From: Ypsolopha sequella
Taxonomy: Eukaryota; Arthropoda; Insecta; Lepidoptera; Ypsolophidae
DNA: 64,000 bases
NCBI GenBank assembly: GCA_934047225.1
Contig: OW203983.1
Coordinates: 37,258,310 to 37,322,309, forward strand
Direction of reading: 5' to 3'
Shown here in pieces: positions 37,236 to 48,533 of the stretch. Position numbers and translations under genes: made by a program. Under the pieces are notes generated by a model. That model ran no database searches and had not been told where the DNA came from. It saw only the letters and a program-made list of their open reading frames with translations. How positions within the stretch are numbered: position 1 is the stretch's first letter; every line of letters begins with the position of its first letter.

Positions 37236-37590
37236 TTATGTAATAAATATGTTTTTTTCTAGTTAGTATCGGCGTGTGTTGGTTTCGTTTTAATCGGTTT
37301 TGAAACATGGAAACTGAATCGCTTTTTTCGTTAAATTTATGCTTTTTTAAAAGTAATAGAATGTTGAAAGTATGTTTATTTATAAAGTGTCTTGAGTCAA
37401 AAAACACGCCATATTTTTTTTAAATTTTTACGATCCCCATTGACGGAACAGAATCCAATACAAAACTGGTGTTTAGCATTGTCGAGCCCCTTAAGTGAAG
37501 GATTTTGTGAAGAATTTTTAAGTATCTGATAAAGGAAACGGATGCTAATATCAGTAAACTTAACTCACATTTTATTATGAGGCATTACCT

Positions 37591-37985
37591 ATGAAATTGC
37601 CGAAATTTTCTTACAGATTCATGAGTTCATAATTTCTCTAATTCAATTGCTAATTCCATTGTTTATTTTTTGTTTGAAAGTTGATATCAAGGTTTCACAT
37701 TTACGTATTAAATTTAGTTTTTATTGTCAGTTTGATAACGAAAATTCAATTTTCAAAAACAGTTCGTCCTAAATGCCATCCGTTTCCATGATAACATTCA
37801 TAATATTTTTCTTACAGCTGATACTTTTCAAAAATTAAATTAATGTTGCTGTTAGCTTAATGTTGTCTCATTTGTACACAATAGAAATTACAAAATTTGG
37901 ATTTGTCATTCCTAAAAAAATGCAAATATGTTAGTACTAAAAATTGATTTTCCTTCAAATTCTCCATAGAAAACAGCAATTTCAT
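37591..37985 (+). repeat. Dispersed repeat R2, copy 2 (uninterrupted)
   Basis: Matches 28587-29350 without the SINE-like insertion. The empty target lies at about 37735-37755 (tttgataacgaaaattcaat). The element class is unknown. Confidence 0.7.
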
Positions 37986-38384
37986 ATGTAAAGACCTATT
38001 ACTAAACATAAATTAAAGCAAAAATTGTATTGATTAATTGCAATTAAGATAATAATTGCACGCACCTTTTTATACGTTTCAAAATACATGTTATTCTACT
38101 TAGGCATGGGAATAATTGCTACATTTAATTAATTAATTTACATTTGTAGAAGTTCTACTGGCGTAATGATATCTGTATGTAATAATAGTATTGGTATTCA
38201 CAGAGCTAATGTAAAAAGATTCCCGGTCAACAGAACTACTGGGAACACAGGAGCATGTTCGCAAAATCACCGAACACAATTAAAAAGGAACCCTTTTTTT
38301 AAATCTTTATTTTGAAATGGACTTGGTACAGAGTCATGACCATGTCGTCCTCATAAAACCAACTTAAGGTATATCAGTCAAGTT
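37986..38384. other. No gene seen
   Basis: AT-rich sequence with no recognised structure. Confidence 0.4.
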
Positions 38385-38774
38385 AAGGCTAGACGGTAAC
38401 TTTTTACCGCGATTTCGTGTCCTAGCTCTTAACGTTTTATTGCTATAATATTTAGGCTACATACCAAACTACTGCATTTTTAAAATGTTTATGAACTACC
38501 ACGGGGTCAATATGTATTCAAATTCTTGAAAAAATGTTGTTATTTGAGAAAAATCTGTGTGGAAATGAGACGTTTTGGACAACAAAATACAAGATTTTTG
38601 AGTATTTTGTTGTATTTTTGAAACATGTTGATTACCCCAAATTTCAATACGGATAGGAAGTATAGGTTGAGCCATAGATAAAGTTATTTAAATTTTTACT
38701 CGATTTCATGCATTAGCGTACAACTGAGACGACAATTCTTTTTGCACGGCATCAAAATATGACCCTCTTCCCTT
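38385..38774 (+). repeat. Dispersed repeat R3, copy 1
   Basis: Close match to 46035-46414 throughout: ctttttaccgcgatttcgtg, ccacggggtcaatatgtatt, atgagacgttttggacaaca, acaactgagacgacaattct, then cctcttccctt at the shared right end. About 390 bp, class unknown. Confidence 0.75.
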
Positions 38775-40048
38775 AACATCTAACGCTTAAACCGAGCTTA
38801 ACAAATTTGTAAAGCATTCTGGCCTCATTAGAACAAGGATGGGCCAAAGTGAAAAAAGGAACCCTAAAAGTAAATAAAGCCAATAGTTCAATGGTGGCGT
38901 TTTCACAATTTTTCTTTTTTGTTGACATTTACAATCTCTTGTTTGTACTCGATTAGAGAGTGATTCATCAAGCTGTCGCTGTTGAAAGGTCCGATGTGTG
39001 GCGGGAGCTACTGTTATCTAGAAATTTTCCTATCAAGTGCACTTTTATGTGATTTGATATCCGTCGGTTCATTGTAATGATAATCTTTACGAAATACCTA
39101 GTTTGCTAGAAAACGGTTTTAAGTAAAACTATACCGACATCAAGTATTAAGAATACTTTTTGACCGAATGCTTTGTCTCCTAAAACGAAATTAATTTAAG
39201 TAGAACATTCATTTTGCTTGAGAAACTGTCAAGAAACAACAAGTCGGCAAAATATATATTTAAAGTCGGTTGCTTTTCTACCAGCTCTTTCATTTTATTC
39301 TTAAAATCAATACTGTTTGACTGTGATTTATGTATCAAAATTTTGTCTATAGACTGGGTAACAAATAATAGAAAAATGTTTCGGTTCCTCCATACTGAGT
39401 CTCCATTTTCTGTGAATTCGATTGTATATGCCGTGGGCATATCATAGAATTGGGCATATCATGGAATTGGGCATATTATGGAGTATGAAATCGAAATTCG
39501 TTCAACAAAAAGTTGAAATACGATTAGGTGCGATGACGAGCAGAGCAAAGCGAAGGAGAACAGTGTTAGAGGTTTGCAGGTAAATAAATTTGGGGAGCCG
39601 AGCGAAGCGGAGAGGAGACTTATGAATAATAATAAATATAACAGAATTATAATATGCCTATGCAAACCATGGTATGCCTAAGTATACGATCGATGTGCCT
39701 ATTACATACATACTTAAATAAACTTGTTACTTATCATATATTTAGATAAATAAATCAACACAACATTTATCCATCATCAGAAGCCAGCGACATGCCAGCA
39801 ACAAAATAGACGGAAAATTTTATAGAGCTAGCTTTGATGTTTGACGACACAAAATCTTCTACGACATTTTTCCGCTTCAAATTACTTTACAATAAGTGTC
39901 AAGCTTTGCGTCTACATGTTGTGTTAGGCTGGCTCGCGCATGCGTTGTCTAGGACGCGCGCCAGAAGCGACGCGGGAGCAAGGTTACTCACGATACTGTC
40001 CAGTGTGACTATCATTACATTGAGAGATTGTGAATTACTAACTACTTA
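38775..40048. other. No gene seen; short tandem at 39434-39482
   Basis: Three copies of a 17-bp unit (tgggcatatcatggaat and variants) lie at 39434-39482. Opposed frames at 39180-39447 overlap on both strands with no recognised domain. The run gcgaagcgaaggagaac / gagcgaagcggagagga (39548-39615) is repetitive. The GC-rich stretch at 39930-39985 is unassigned. Confidence 0.4.
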
Positions 40049-40145
40049 CCAATACAACTTGAATAAAATGAAAAATATAGGAATAACGAATAAATAATAT
40101 TATAAATATATTAAATATTAAAGATAACTTATTTGTTTTTTTTTT

Positions 40146-40739
40146 ATTCAGTTTATATTATATATTTATATAAAAACACTTATTAAAATAATAATTTCCA
40201 GATATATTTCGACATACAGTCGGCGTCAGTGGAATTAGATATGGGAGGAGTCCTATATTTGGTCGCTTGGTGCCCATTACGGTCCGGGTCTTAACAGACA
40301 AAGATAAGTGATCATCTGAATCTACCCGTCTCCACACTTCAATTTAGAGACCTGCCTACTTAACACATTATAATATATACATATATATATATATATATAT
40401 AATTATATATATAATGTATATTATGATGTGTTGAGTGGGTAGGTTTTTGAATTGGAGTGTGGAGATGGGTGGATGATTATTTATCTTTGTTATTGATTGA
40501 TTATTCATTTTTATATTTATTTATTTATATATATACTTTTTTATTTTTTATTATTATAATCTTTTTTGTTTTTTCTTTTGCCTCTCATTTGTCTGTCAAT
40601 CATCCACTTAATTTTATGACATTTTAAAATAATATATAAATTGTATCTAATTCCACTGACGCCGACTGTATGTCGAAATATATCTGTAAATTATTATTTT
40701 AATAAGTGTTTTTATATAAATATATAATATAAACTGAAT
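40146..40739. mobile_element. Two-tier foldback MITE, about 594 bp
   Basis: The outer arms (40146-40240 and about 40646-40739) match over about 95 bp: attcagtttatattatatat, aaaacacttattaaaataat, gatatatttcgacatacagt, cggcgtcagtggaattagat. Inside lies a second, weaker inverted pair (about 40306-40379 and 40417-40487: ccgtctccacacttcaattt, gcctacttaacacatt) around an (AT)n loop. The flanks repeat attataaatatat (40099-40111 and 40738-40750). The 13.76-kb paralog has this 13-mer once, with no insertion. Confidence 0.75.
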
Positions 40740-40805
40740 TATAAATATATGCAACACATGTATGCCTAACCCCGCCCATTCGATTCGGCATGAAATTTAG
40801 TAAGA

Positions 40806-42110
40806 TTATGTCTTTTTTTTTCGTAATATTAGTTGCAAACAATGGTTTACTTATTTGTGTATGTACTTCACTCAAATTTTTAAATGCCGAGCTTATTTTG
40901 TGCTGAATTTAATTGTTCATTTTGTCATTTTCCAATTTACATAATTTTTCAAATTCAACCTTAGCGGATCACCAAAATATTTTTGTATGGACCAAGCAGA
41001 AACAGTGTTTCCCTTTAATTGGCTTTAGAAAATATATGTTTCACACCAATTAATGAAATTCAAAATGCTAGACCTCATTGTCAACCTACTCTCCTATTTT
41101 GTCAGGCTCTAAAACAAGATATACACTTTATTTTGCTGCATTCACAAACACAAGCCTAGTTGTATGTAGATATGAGAATTCGTGTCTGTGTGCACAAACG
41201 TTTATCTGTCTAACACAACATCCAAGTTAAACCATTCAAATGTTTACTCTACAATCATTGCTAAAGAGTCTATTTTTCCTAAGCAAATTTTGTTTAGTCA
41301 TCAAGGAAATATTGCAGCGGGTCCACTCTGATTTTCCGGGTGAGTCAAGGTGACTGTTCAGTTTATCGCGCAATGACCGATTACGTCGACCGTTGGCCTC
41401 GTTGCAAGTTTGCATCACTAGAACGAAGATTCTGTTGAAGGCAACGGAAATGAAAAATATTTCTTTTTCATTTTTTCCATTTCAATATTCCGTTATTTAT
41501 TTCTAATAAAACGCAACGACTACTGACATTTGCAACGCCGCTTCGTAGTAAGTGGAAAAATTCCAGTAATAGCTACGTTGCGTAGCGTCTAGTTACTTAA
41601 GTTCACATTCGATAAAACAAAGATAGGTTGTAAATTTAGAGAACAAAAACACTTTATTTTTGTTTTCTTTTTTTGTTCGACTCTATATTAACTTAACTAG
41701 CCCCAACGGCAACGTAATCTAGGAAAGTGTTGATGGTAAATTTAATACAAAAGTAATATAATGAAAACGTGCGTTTCCATTCAATAAATACAGTTATCTG
41801 CAACTTCTGCGAGTACATTCACGAAAATTATACACGGTATCTACCTACCAACTGACTGACTCACTTTTCTAACAAATGTTTTATCAAAATTATTATATTG
41901 GCTTCATAATTCTTTTTACTTCTTCTATTATTTCCGGACATTTATACCCTTTCTGCTAATTTTCTTGAAAACTAAAGGCTAAATTTTCTAAATGACGGAA
42001 TTGGACATTTTGTCAAAAATTTTCATAAGAATATTTGTTGACTAGAGTTGCTTTACTATTTATGACTGAGTAAACATTTTGATGGTACCATAATACGTGC
42101 ATTATGACGC
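40806..42110. other. No gene seen
   Basis: AT-rich sequence. The minus frame at 41236-41418 has no recognised domain. Confidence 0.4.
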
Positions 42111-42266
42111 CCGTATGCCAAAATGGTGCCCACCCATATGTTTAATTTGTTACAATGACATCACTTTAGTAACAATAACTATAAATAAGCACACATACTT
42201 ACATCATGTCATTGTAACAAATGAAACATATAAGTGGGCACCATTTTGGCATACGGGCTTCATAAT
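42111..42266. mobile_element. Short foldback MITE, about 156 bp
   Basis: The arms attatgacgcccgtatgcc, aaaatggtgcccac and tgttacaatgacat pair with atgtcattgtaaca, gtgggcaccatttt and ggcatacgggcttcataat. The arms are about 53 bp each around a loop of about 45 bp. Confidence 0.7.
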
Positions 42267-42527
42267 TTTAGTTATTATTAAATTGTTAGTTTCTCTTGGA
42301 ACGCAGGCGCAGGAATTATAAAGTTTGGAACCAAAATTAAATTAAATATTGGCCTAATTGATCACTCTCACTGAACAAAATATTGAAACTCTATTTTAAA
42401 TACGTATTAAGACAAACTTCCTTTTAATGCAAAGGATTATTAGTGTCTTTATATGTAAAGAAAATACGGGTGCATCTTTACTACCTATTTCATGAAATAC
42501 ACGGTAAATTGTAATAAATTTCTGGTA

Positions 42528-43125
42528 CAGTGCGCGCCAATCTTTTAGTCGCCTCTGAAGATAGCCGCACGAGGCGACGCAATAGCCGTTTTCCGGTGTC
42601 AGGGGGACGTTACAGGAGCGAGAGCGCGGAGCACACCCGCCTGCGTGCCGCACCACACCCCCCGCTCGCCATTTAGCAGGTGTCAACACTATGCGTTAGT
42701 GTGAGTGCTACGTCCGTACACTACACATGCGCGCTTTCCGTGAAAAGTACATTCGAGGAAAAAATTCCATGATTCGTTAAGTTTATCGTTGAATCTGTTT
42801 GTTATTGTTTTTGTTGCCTTTATTTGTTGTTTTGTTGATTTAGTTTGTTAAAGTTTATAGTTGTTGTTATGTCTCGCGGACGTTATAGCGTTTTAAGGCG
42901 ACAATGTAGGAAAATGGTGTTTATATTAATGCGTTTTATTAATATAGTTAAGATCGCACTAAAATAAGAAATAAATAATGAAATAGGTAGGTACAACAAG
43001 TACACCTTCCCACTTATAGTAAACATTTAATAATCAACCGTTGGTATTATTGTTTCCTTGACTGTACCTGCGCAAGCTTGCACTCGTAACTCAATCAGAG
43101 GCGACTAAAAGATTGGCGCGCACTA
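42528..43125. mobile_element. DNA-transposon derivative with 30-bp perfect TIRs
   Basis: Positions 42529-42558 and 43095-43124 are exact reverse complements over 30 bp (agtgcgcgccaatctttt, agtcgcctctga). TA lies just outside (42526-42527; 43124-43125 overlaps the arm end), suggesting a Tc1/mariner-like target. The left third is GC-rich (acgttacaggagcgagagcg, cacaccccccgctcgcc). The minus frame at 42396-42689 crosses the TIR and is not a transposase that I recognise. Confidence 0.7.
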
Positions 43126-43179
43126 TATATGCATTTTGTCTATAATATAATCTAGGGTTTTGTAGTTGGAAAACATGTT

Positions 43180-43440
43180 TAGATAAAATCTCCTCGATAG
43201 AAATAATTATTGAAATGAGGTCTACCAAACGCACTTTTTCTCCTCGTTTGACGAATAAAACGATGTACAGAACTCAAACATATTTTATAAGATAGGTTTC
43301 AACAATATCCACATTCTAAATCAATAGATTTTGGAAATTTTGCGTGCCATTTTAGTTTTTTTTTTTTATATTATCTAACTTTTTTCCCTTTTGCTCTGAA
43401 TCCGGGGTGCATTTTTTCGCTCGGGGTGACAGTGACAAAA
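43180..43440 (-). mobile_element. piggyBac-like MITE fragment
   Basis: On the minus strand it follows the family order seen at 19570 and 47735 (tcaaacgaggagaaaaagtg, acctcatttcaat, atttctatcgagg in complement). Both TTAA ends are missing. Confidence 0.5.
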
Positions 43441-43939
43441 ATAAAATTCGCATAGCCTCTTTAAAAAATCATTTACCTTCAATAGTATAGATACAACCAG
43501 TGCCAGTAAGTTTTATTAAATTTGTTATTTATACGGGCTCCTCGTTTTGGTATTCTGTCAGTAAACAAAAACCGTTCGTTTGTAGGTTGTCAGTTCTGAC
43601 TTAAATTAATTGCTGACTGTTATGAACTTACATAGGAAAACCAAATCAGTAGCGATAATCACTTTTATTTACTGAAGATAAGGGTTAACAAAAATTCAAC
43701 ATAATGCGGTGATATTGGTCTGATATCTCGTGGGGTTGAAGCAAAAATAGCTGAAGGTATTTTTCAGCATTCTTAAGAGGATCTTTGTGCCAAAAAATAT
43801 TGTTACATTTGAAACAAACGAATAGATCCACTGAAAATTTAGCTAAGCAGTCGATATCTTGCCTTTACTAATAATAAAGTAGTAAAAAATTCGTGTCTAT
43901 ACAGTGAATATTTTTATGGGTTATTAGTATTATACTAAG

Positions 43940-44146
43940 GCCAAAACTGTATTTTTTTTTAGTTTTTGTCTGTTTTTTCCGTTTTAACTCCAGAACCACA
44001 CAACGGATTTGGATGCGGTTTTCTTTATTATCATCGTAGTGACCGTGGGAAACATGCGCTATTAGGGTTGTTTAAAAAATAACTGCCAAGCCGAAAACTG
44101 TCGATAAAAGCACTGCCACGCAAGCGAAGCCGTGGGCGAAAGCTAG
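43940..44146 (+). mobile_element. Helitron 3' end, well preserved
   Basis: The body has aactccagaaccacacaacg and gatttggatgcggttttctt. The terminus is a 5-bp stem (ccacg 44116-44120 / cgtgg 44131-44135), gcgaaag, then CTAG (44143-44146) followed by T. A hairpin ending about 11 nt before CTAG|T is the canonical Helitron 3' structure. The 5' TC end was not found, so the left limit is approximate. Confidence 0.65.
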
Positions 44147-44819
44147 TAATTAATGAAAACAAACTGCTGTTAAATAATACCCCTACTTACTAGTTGATCA
44201 TTTTATCGACCGGAAAGGGTTTTGTTATTTCTTAGAACGTTAGTTTGGAGCTCAAGCGGTTCCGTTTTTTTTTTTCATTTTCACATACAGAACCTTCAAA
44301 TTTACGTACTTTCGCAGATTCATTTTTTCAAATTGATGTAACCGATAAAAACCTTGCACTTCCGAGCTAGTCAACTTCCTTATAAGTCCTTCACCTGATG
44401 CTTCTATGTTATTATATAGGCAGTTTATGATACCTAATACCTTTATGCATTAAACACCACAGACTATACTAGTCTATGCTATTTGATATCGCAAGACCAT
44501 AGTATCTATCTCAAAAGACCTTGAATTTAAAAACTGTGACACTGCATGCATAGATGTGGGTAACGGCAACGTGAAAAGTGGTTAGCTGGAAAAGATATAT
44601 TTTCTATTAAAAATAGCTTTATATTCTAAATGTTAGGCTGATTAGCTTTATGTGAAATATCTCATCATACTGTTTAATTTTATGTGTAGTTCAAGCAAAA
44701 CAAAAAAAAATTAATCATGAATTTGTGTGTTACTGACAACTTTTAAGAAGATTTTGGCCAACTTCCATAAAAAAAATCTTATTACGAGGCGTACAAAGTA
44801 TCTCCTTAATATCTGAAAA
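44147..44819. other. No gene seen
   Basis: AT-rich sequence with no recognised structure. Confidence 0.4.
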
Positions 44820-45192
44820 TACAAGTTTATATTCCATTCCACGAGTCAAACTCCCAAAGAAAATCACCCGTGTGAGCTCTTTGGTTAAAGCGCATGACCT
44901 ACATTAGCCAATGTGTTTCATAAGGTTGGCTTATATGTTAGATTTTTGGTAATCGGTCGTGCGTGTTAGTGAAAAAATATCGTGAAGAAACGTAAAAGAC
45001 GCTCTTTTTTGTCAACAGAAAAAACTTCAATTTGCAATACATATAATGCTAAAATATAAAACTAAATTTAAAAAATATTATTCATAGTAGTTGACCGCCG
45101 GCATGTAAACCTTTGATTTAAAGCGGATCGTTTTCGCTTATTTCCTCTTTTGTTTCCTAAGAGTTCGACTCGTGGAATGGAGTATAGTTTTA
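44820..45192. mobile_element. Candidate MITE with imperfect inverted ends
   Basis: The left end tccattccacgagtcaaact and cccaaagaaaa resembles the reverse complement of ttttgtttcctaagag and ttcgactcgtggaatgga at 45148-45181. No target duplication was identified. Confidence 0.45.
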
Positions 45193-45489
45193 TTTAAACC
45201 ATTTTATACTAAGTATTACTTAATCAAGGGCTTATGACCATTATAACCTGACTTTTGGTTTCAAATTTGAAATATCTGTTCGAAACGGGACAGTGACCAT
45301 GACGTCTTTTAATGTCCTTTTACTACATTATTTGAATCTTCTCATTATAATTAGGATTTACTTATTGTAGAAAACACCGACAACAAAATGTACACAGTTC
45401 AAAGTTTGACAAAGTATTTTTTTTAAATCTTCTTAGATTGTACATTTTATTTTCTCTAAGAATCTCTGTTCTTAGAAATCGGTGTCGTC

Positions 45490-45630
45490 ATAAACGCAGT
45501 GTTCACACTTCCGTCCGCGACTGTACACGCAACGCGACCTGCAGCAGCGGGTGCATAAAAACGTGTCAGTTCAGTACATTCAGTGAGACACACTCGCTTT
45601 GTGTGTCAGGGTCGCCGGCGCCGGCGCACT
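45490..45630 (+). promoter_or_regulatory. Candidate core promoter (TATA plus Inr) in a GC-rich patch
   Basis: A GC- and CpG-rich patch in AT-rich surroundings. The motif cataaaa at 45554-45560 lies 27-28 nt before the A of ttcagtg (A at 45582), a normal TATA-to-initiator spacing in insects. Two more tcagt motifs lie at 45566 and 45571. Downstream sequence is GC-rich (gtcgccggcgccggcgcac). No open reading frame or clear splice donor follows nearby, so this could be a promoter, a transposon remnant or coincidence. Confidence 0.3.
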
Positions 45631-46034
45631 AATATAGTTATGTATCTAAAACACTAAAATGTGCTGAGTTCTGTTTATTCATTAGCCTAGTGGAATTAAT
45701 TGGGTTCTGGTTGAAACATATTTTCATTTGGTGATTGCAAGTAAATAAATTTTAGGTACTCATTTCTGGTTTCTAATGTAGTCTTAGGACGATTTTTGCC
45801 GTGGAGATAGATAGATATCAAAGTTTGGCTTTTTAGAATTCCTGTTTTATTTTCGAAATAAAAGTTTGCACCGAAACACTGCTAGCCTTTCTTGTACCTA
45901 CAAAAAATGAAACGTACTTTTTTTTAAAGAAACGCGTCTAGTTTACATAAAATAAATTTTATAAGTGAATATCGTTATATCAATACAGTAATGACGTTGC
46001 TCGACGACGATATACATTTTAATATTTTAATTCT

Positions 46035-46414
46035 TAAGGCTACACGGTAACTTTTTACCGCGATTTCGTGTCCTAGCTCTTAACGTTTTATTGCTATCCT
46101 ATTTAGACTACTGCATTTTTCAAATGTTTAGAAACTACCACGGGGTCAATATGTATTCAAATTCATGAAAAAATTTTTGTTATTTGAGAAAAATCATTGT
46201 GGAAATGAGACGTTTTGGACAACAAAATACAAGATTTCTGAGTACTTTGTTGTATTTTTGAAACATGTTGTTTACCCAAAATTTCAATACGGATAGGAAG
46301 TATAGGTTATGCGATAGATAAAGTTATTTTAATTTTTATTCGACTTTATCCATTAGCGTACAACTGAGACGACAATTCTTTTTGTACGGCATCAAAATAT
46401 GATCCTCTTCCCTT
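46035..46414 (+). repeat. Dispersed repeat R3, copy 2
   Basis: Close match to 38385-38774 over its whole length, with a deletion near 46105. The 'tatacaaggt' MITE starts 19 bp after its right end. Confidence 0.75.
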
Positions 46415-46432
46415 TCAAAACTTATACAAGGT

Positions 46433-46692
46433 GACTTTTTGATCATCGTCCAAATTCATACTGGTGACTTGGTAAGTGATCAGTATCATTGATCAATAAC
46501 AATTTTTGTAAAATTCGTAATATGAAATTTCGACTTCCCATAGTGATTTACTCGGAACTGGAAGTGAATTTCTATGGGAAGCCGAAATTTAATTTTACAA
46601 ATTTCACAAAAATTGTTCTTGATCCAAGATACTGATCACTTATCAAGCCTCCTGTATGAATTTGGACGATGATCAAAAAGTCACCTTGTATA
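46433..46692. mobile_element. Foldback MITE 'tatacaaggt', copy 2
   Basis: Termini tatacaaggtgactttttga / tcaaaaagtcaccttgtata are perfect inverted repeats, extending imperfectly through catcgtccaaattcatactg / gtatgaatttggacgatg. Better preserved than the copy at 7459, with the same central phrase (gacttcccatagtgattta, gtgaatttctatgggaagcc). Confidence 0.75.
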
Positions 46693-46971
46693 TAAAAATA
46701 TACGCAAACAATTTATTAAAAGCCAACGGTTAAAAGTAATAAGGTACCTAGATATTTTAACATGTGCATGTTTTCCCATATGTATTGCGATGCTTGCTTA
46801 TTCAATAAATATGTAGGGATACCTAGATGTACTTATATGTAGCTAAACGAGTTTGTATATTTATAATACATAGCCGTAGTTAGCTGCTATAGTCATTAGA
46901 CGGTTATGAAGTTTTAAATGAAAAAAAAACTCCTACAGTATTAAAATATGTATTTGAAACTTATGATTTAA

Positions 46972-47397
46972 AGGCGCTCTTATCCCAGAAGAGTGACTCT
47001 CTGTCTTTTTCTTTACGTGTAAGGAGTAAAGAAAATAACCACACTTTTGTACTTTTTCGTTGCTTTTATCGGTTTTTAAATTGTTTAAAAATAAGGGATA
47101 TGTTTACTAAAACCCACTTACGTGGTCGACCTAGAAAATTAAAAGAGCAATATTACCAGATATGTTTCGTTAATAAAACAGTGGAATTATGGAAATGGCA
47201 TGATTTGAAAGGTCTTATTACATGCTGTGTTCATGAATTATTTCTATCAAGCAAAGTTTATCTGATCGTGTAACACATGCGTGGAAGACCTAGATAAAGG
47301 TTCGAACTATATTGCGTATTTTTTTTTTTTGAAGTTTTAGACGATATTTGAAAGTTTTATTTGACTTTGAAATTACTGATTTTGGGACAAGAGCGCC
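46972..47397. mobile_element. piggyBac-like MITE, second family
   Basis: Flanked by TTAA (46968-46971 and 47398-47401). The ends aggcgctcttatccca and tgggacaagagcgcc are inverted with one mismatch and one extra A. The interior has no match to the 47735 family beyond ggcg, so it is a separate family that shares the TTAA-ggcg ends. A lone matching start, ttaaggcgcctcttcccaga, occurs near 58538. Confidence 0.6.
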
Positions 47398-47734
47398 TTA
47401 ATTCAATAACTGAATATTTCGTTAGTTTTGCACAAGTGGAAGGTAAGTATCAGCTCAACTGGGCTGTCCTAAGAAGAACGACCAAGTCAAAGGGACCCTG
47501 GGTTGGAGGACTTGTATAGTCTGGCTAATTAATGAGGAAGAAGCAAAAAAAGAGTGTTGCAATCGTAATGAATGGAGCCATAGAGTAGATACTATTCTCT
47601 CAGTCCTCTGAGAGGCAAACATCACTATGAACTAAATAGTACAATAGTGATAGTATAATAATTGTTGATGGAACAGAATAGTAAAAAAGCTACGTTTTTT
47701 CTTCTCAATATAATGAATGAGTGAAATTCATTAA

Positions 47735-48150
47735 GGCGATATGTAATAGTTTTAACGTCCCGCTTACTCCATATGCGAAAATAACCTCAGTGCGAGAGGG
47801 GCGGATTCGTGGGAAAGTAGCAAAAAGTCGGTTTTTTATTAATAAATAAAAATTTACTAAATTTGCTATCAAAATTTCGTTTAACCAGGTCCTAGATACC
47901 GTTAAAATCCATCAAATAAAATATAATTGCAGTCCATATGTCATCCTTAATTGTCAAACCAGGAGAATTGGTGTCGAAAAGACCTCATTTCAATAAATAT
48001 TTCTATCGAGCCGAATTTCTCCAATCGCGTTTCTGTTTTAACAGATCCTTAGAAAAGGATTCCAAAAATAATATTATTACACTATTTTATCAAAATAATA
48101 CATAATTTACTGAAGTAGATATGCAAGTGTCGATTTTTTTCCGTAGCGCC
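47735..48150 (+). mobile_element. piggyBac-like MITE, full-length 416 bp
   Basis: Flanked by TTAA (47731-47734 and 48151-48154). It starts ggcgatatgtaatag and ends ttccgtagcgcc. It contains cagtgcgagaggggcggatt, gtagcaaaaagtcggttttt, ccaggagaattggtgtcgaa and gacctcatttcaataaatat. The inverted copy at 62072 is nearly the same length. With the copies at 7230, 19570 and 43180 this gives five in the window. Confidence 0.75.
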
Positions 48151-48245
48151 TTAAGGCTGTTTCCAAAAAAGATAACAAAGGAAAAAGCGTATTTACAACA
48201 TAATACGTCTTAAATGACTTCGTGTTAATAGCTAGATAAAACCAA

Positions 48246-48533
48246 AGATTTCAAAAAAGTTTAGATGAGCCCTGGCACCTAAAATCTGTTGCATTGTTTT
48301 TGAATGTGAAATGTCACACTTTTGGCTTTATTCGTATTTATTGAAATGTTAGTGCTCTTTAAAAATGCACCGGAAGCTATATTGAGACCCCTTTTCTAAA
48401 TTCATTAAAGCGTCCAACAATCACTGTGTTCAGATGAGCACTGATTCAAAACGTGTGAGCGTCACCCTTTTAAAGGTGAAAACATTTTGGTGCTGTCATA
48501 TTACGGTAAGAGCCTATCTTTACTTTTTGAAAT
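48246..48533 (+). repeat. Dispersed element, shorter copy (paralog at 3712)
   Basis: Its two ends match the two ends of 3712-4462 in reverse orientation (gtttagatgagccctggcac; gtgagcgtcaccctttt; ttttggtgctgtcatattac). Most of the middle of the longer copy is missing here, or was inserted there. Confidence 0.5.

Noticed and set aside
39180..39447. 86- and 77-codon frames on opposite strands
   Set aside because: Mutual shadows in AT-rich DNA. No conserved motif.
42396..42689. 97-codon minus-strand frame in a GC-rich patch
   Set aside because: It runs across the terminal inverted repeat of a DNA element and shows no transposase or host motif.
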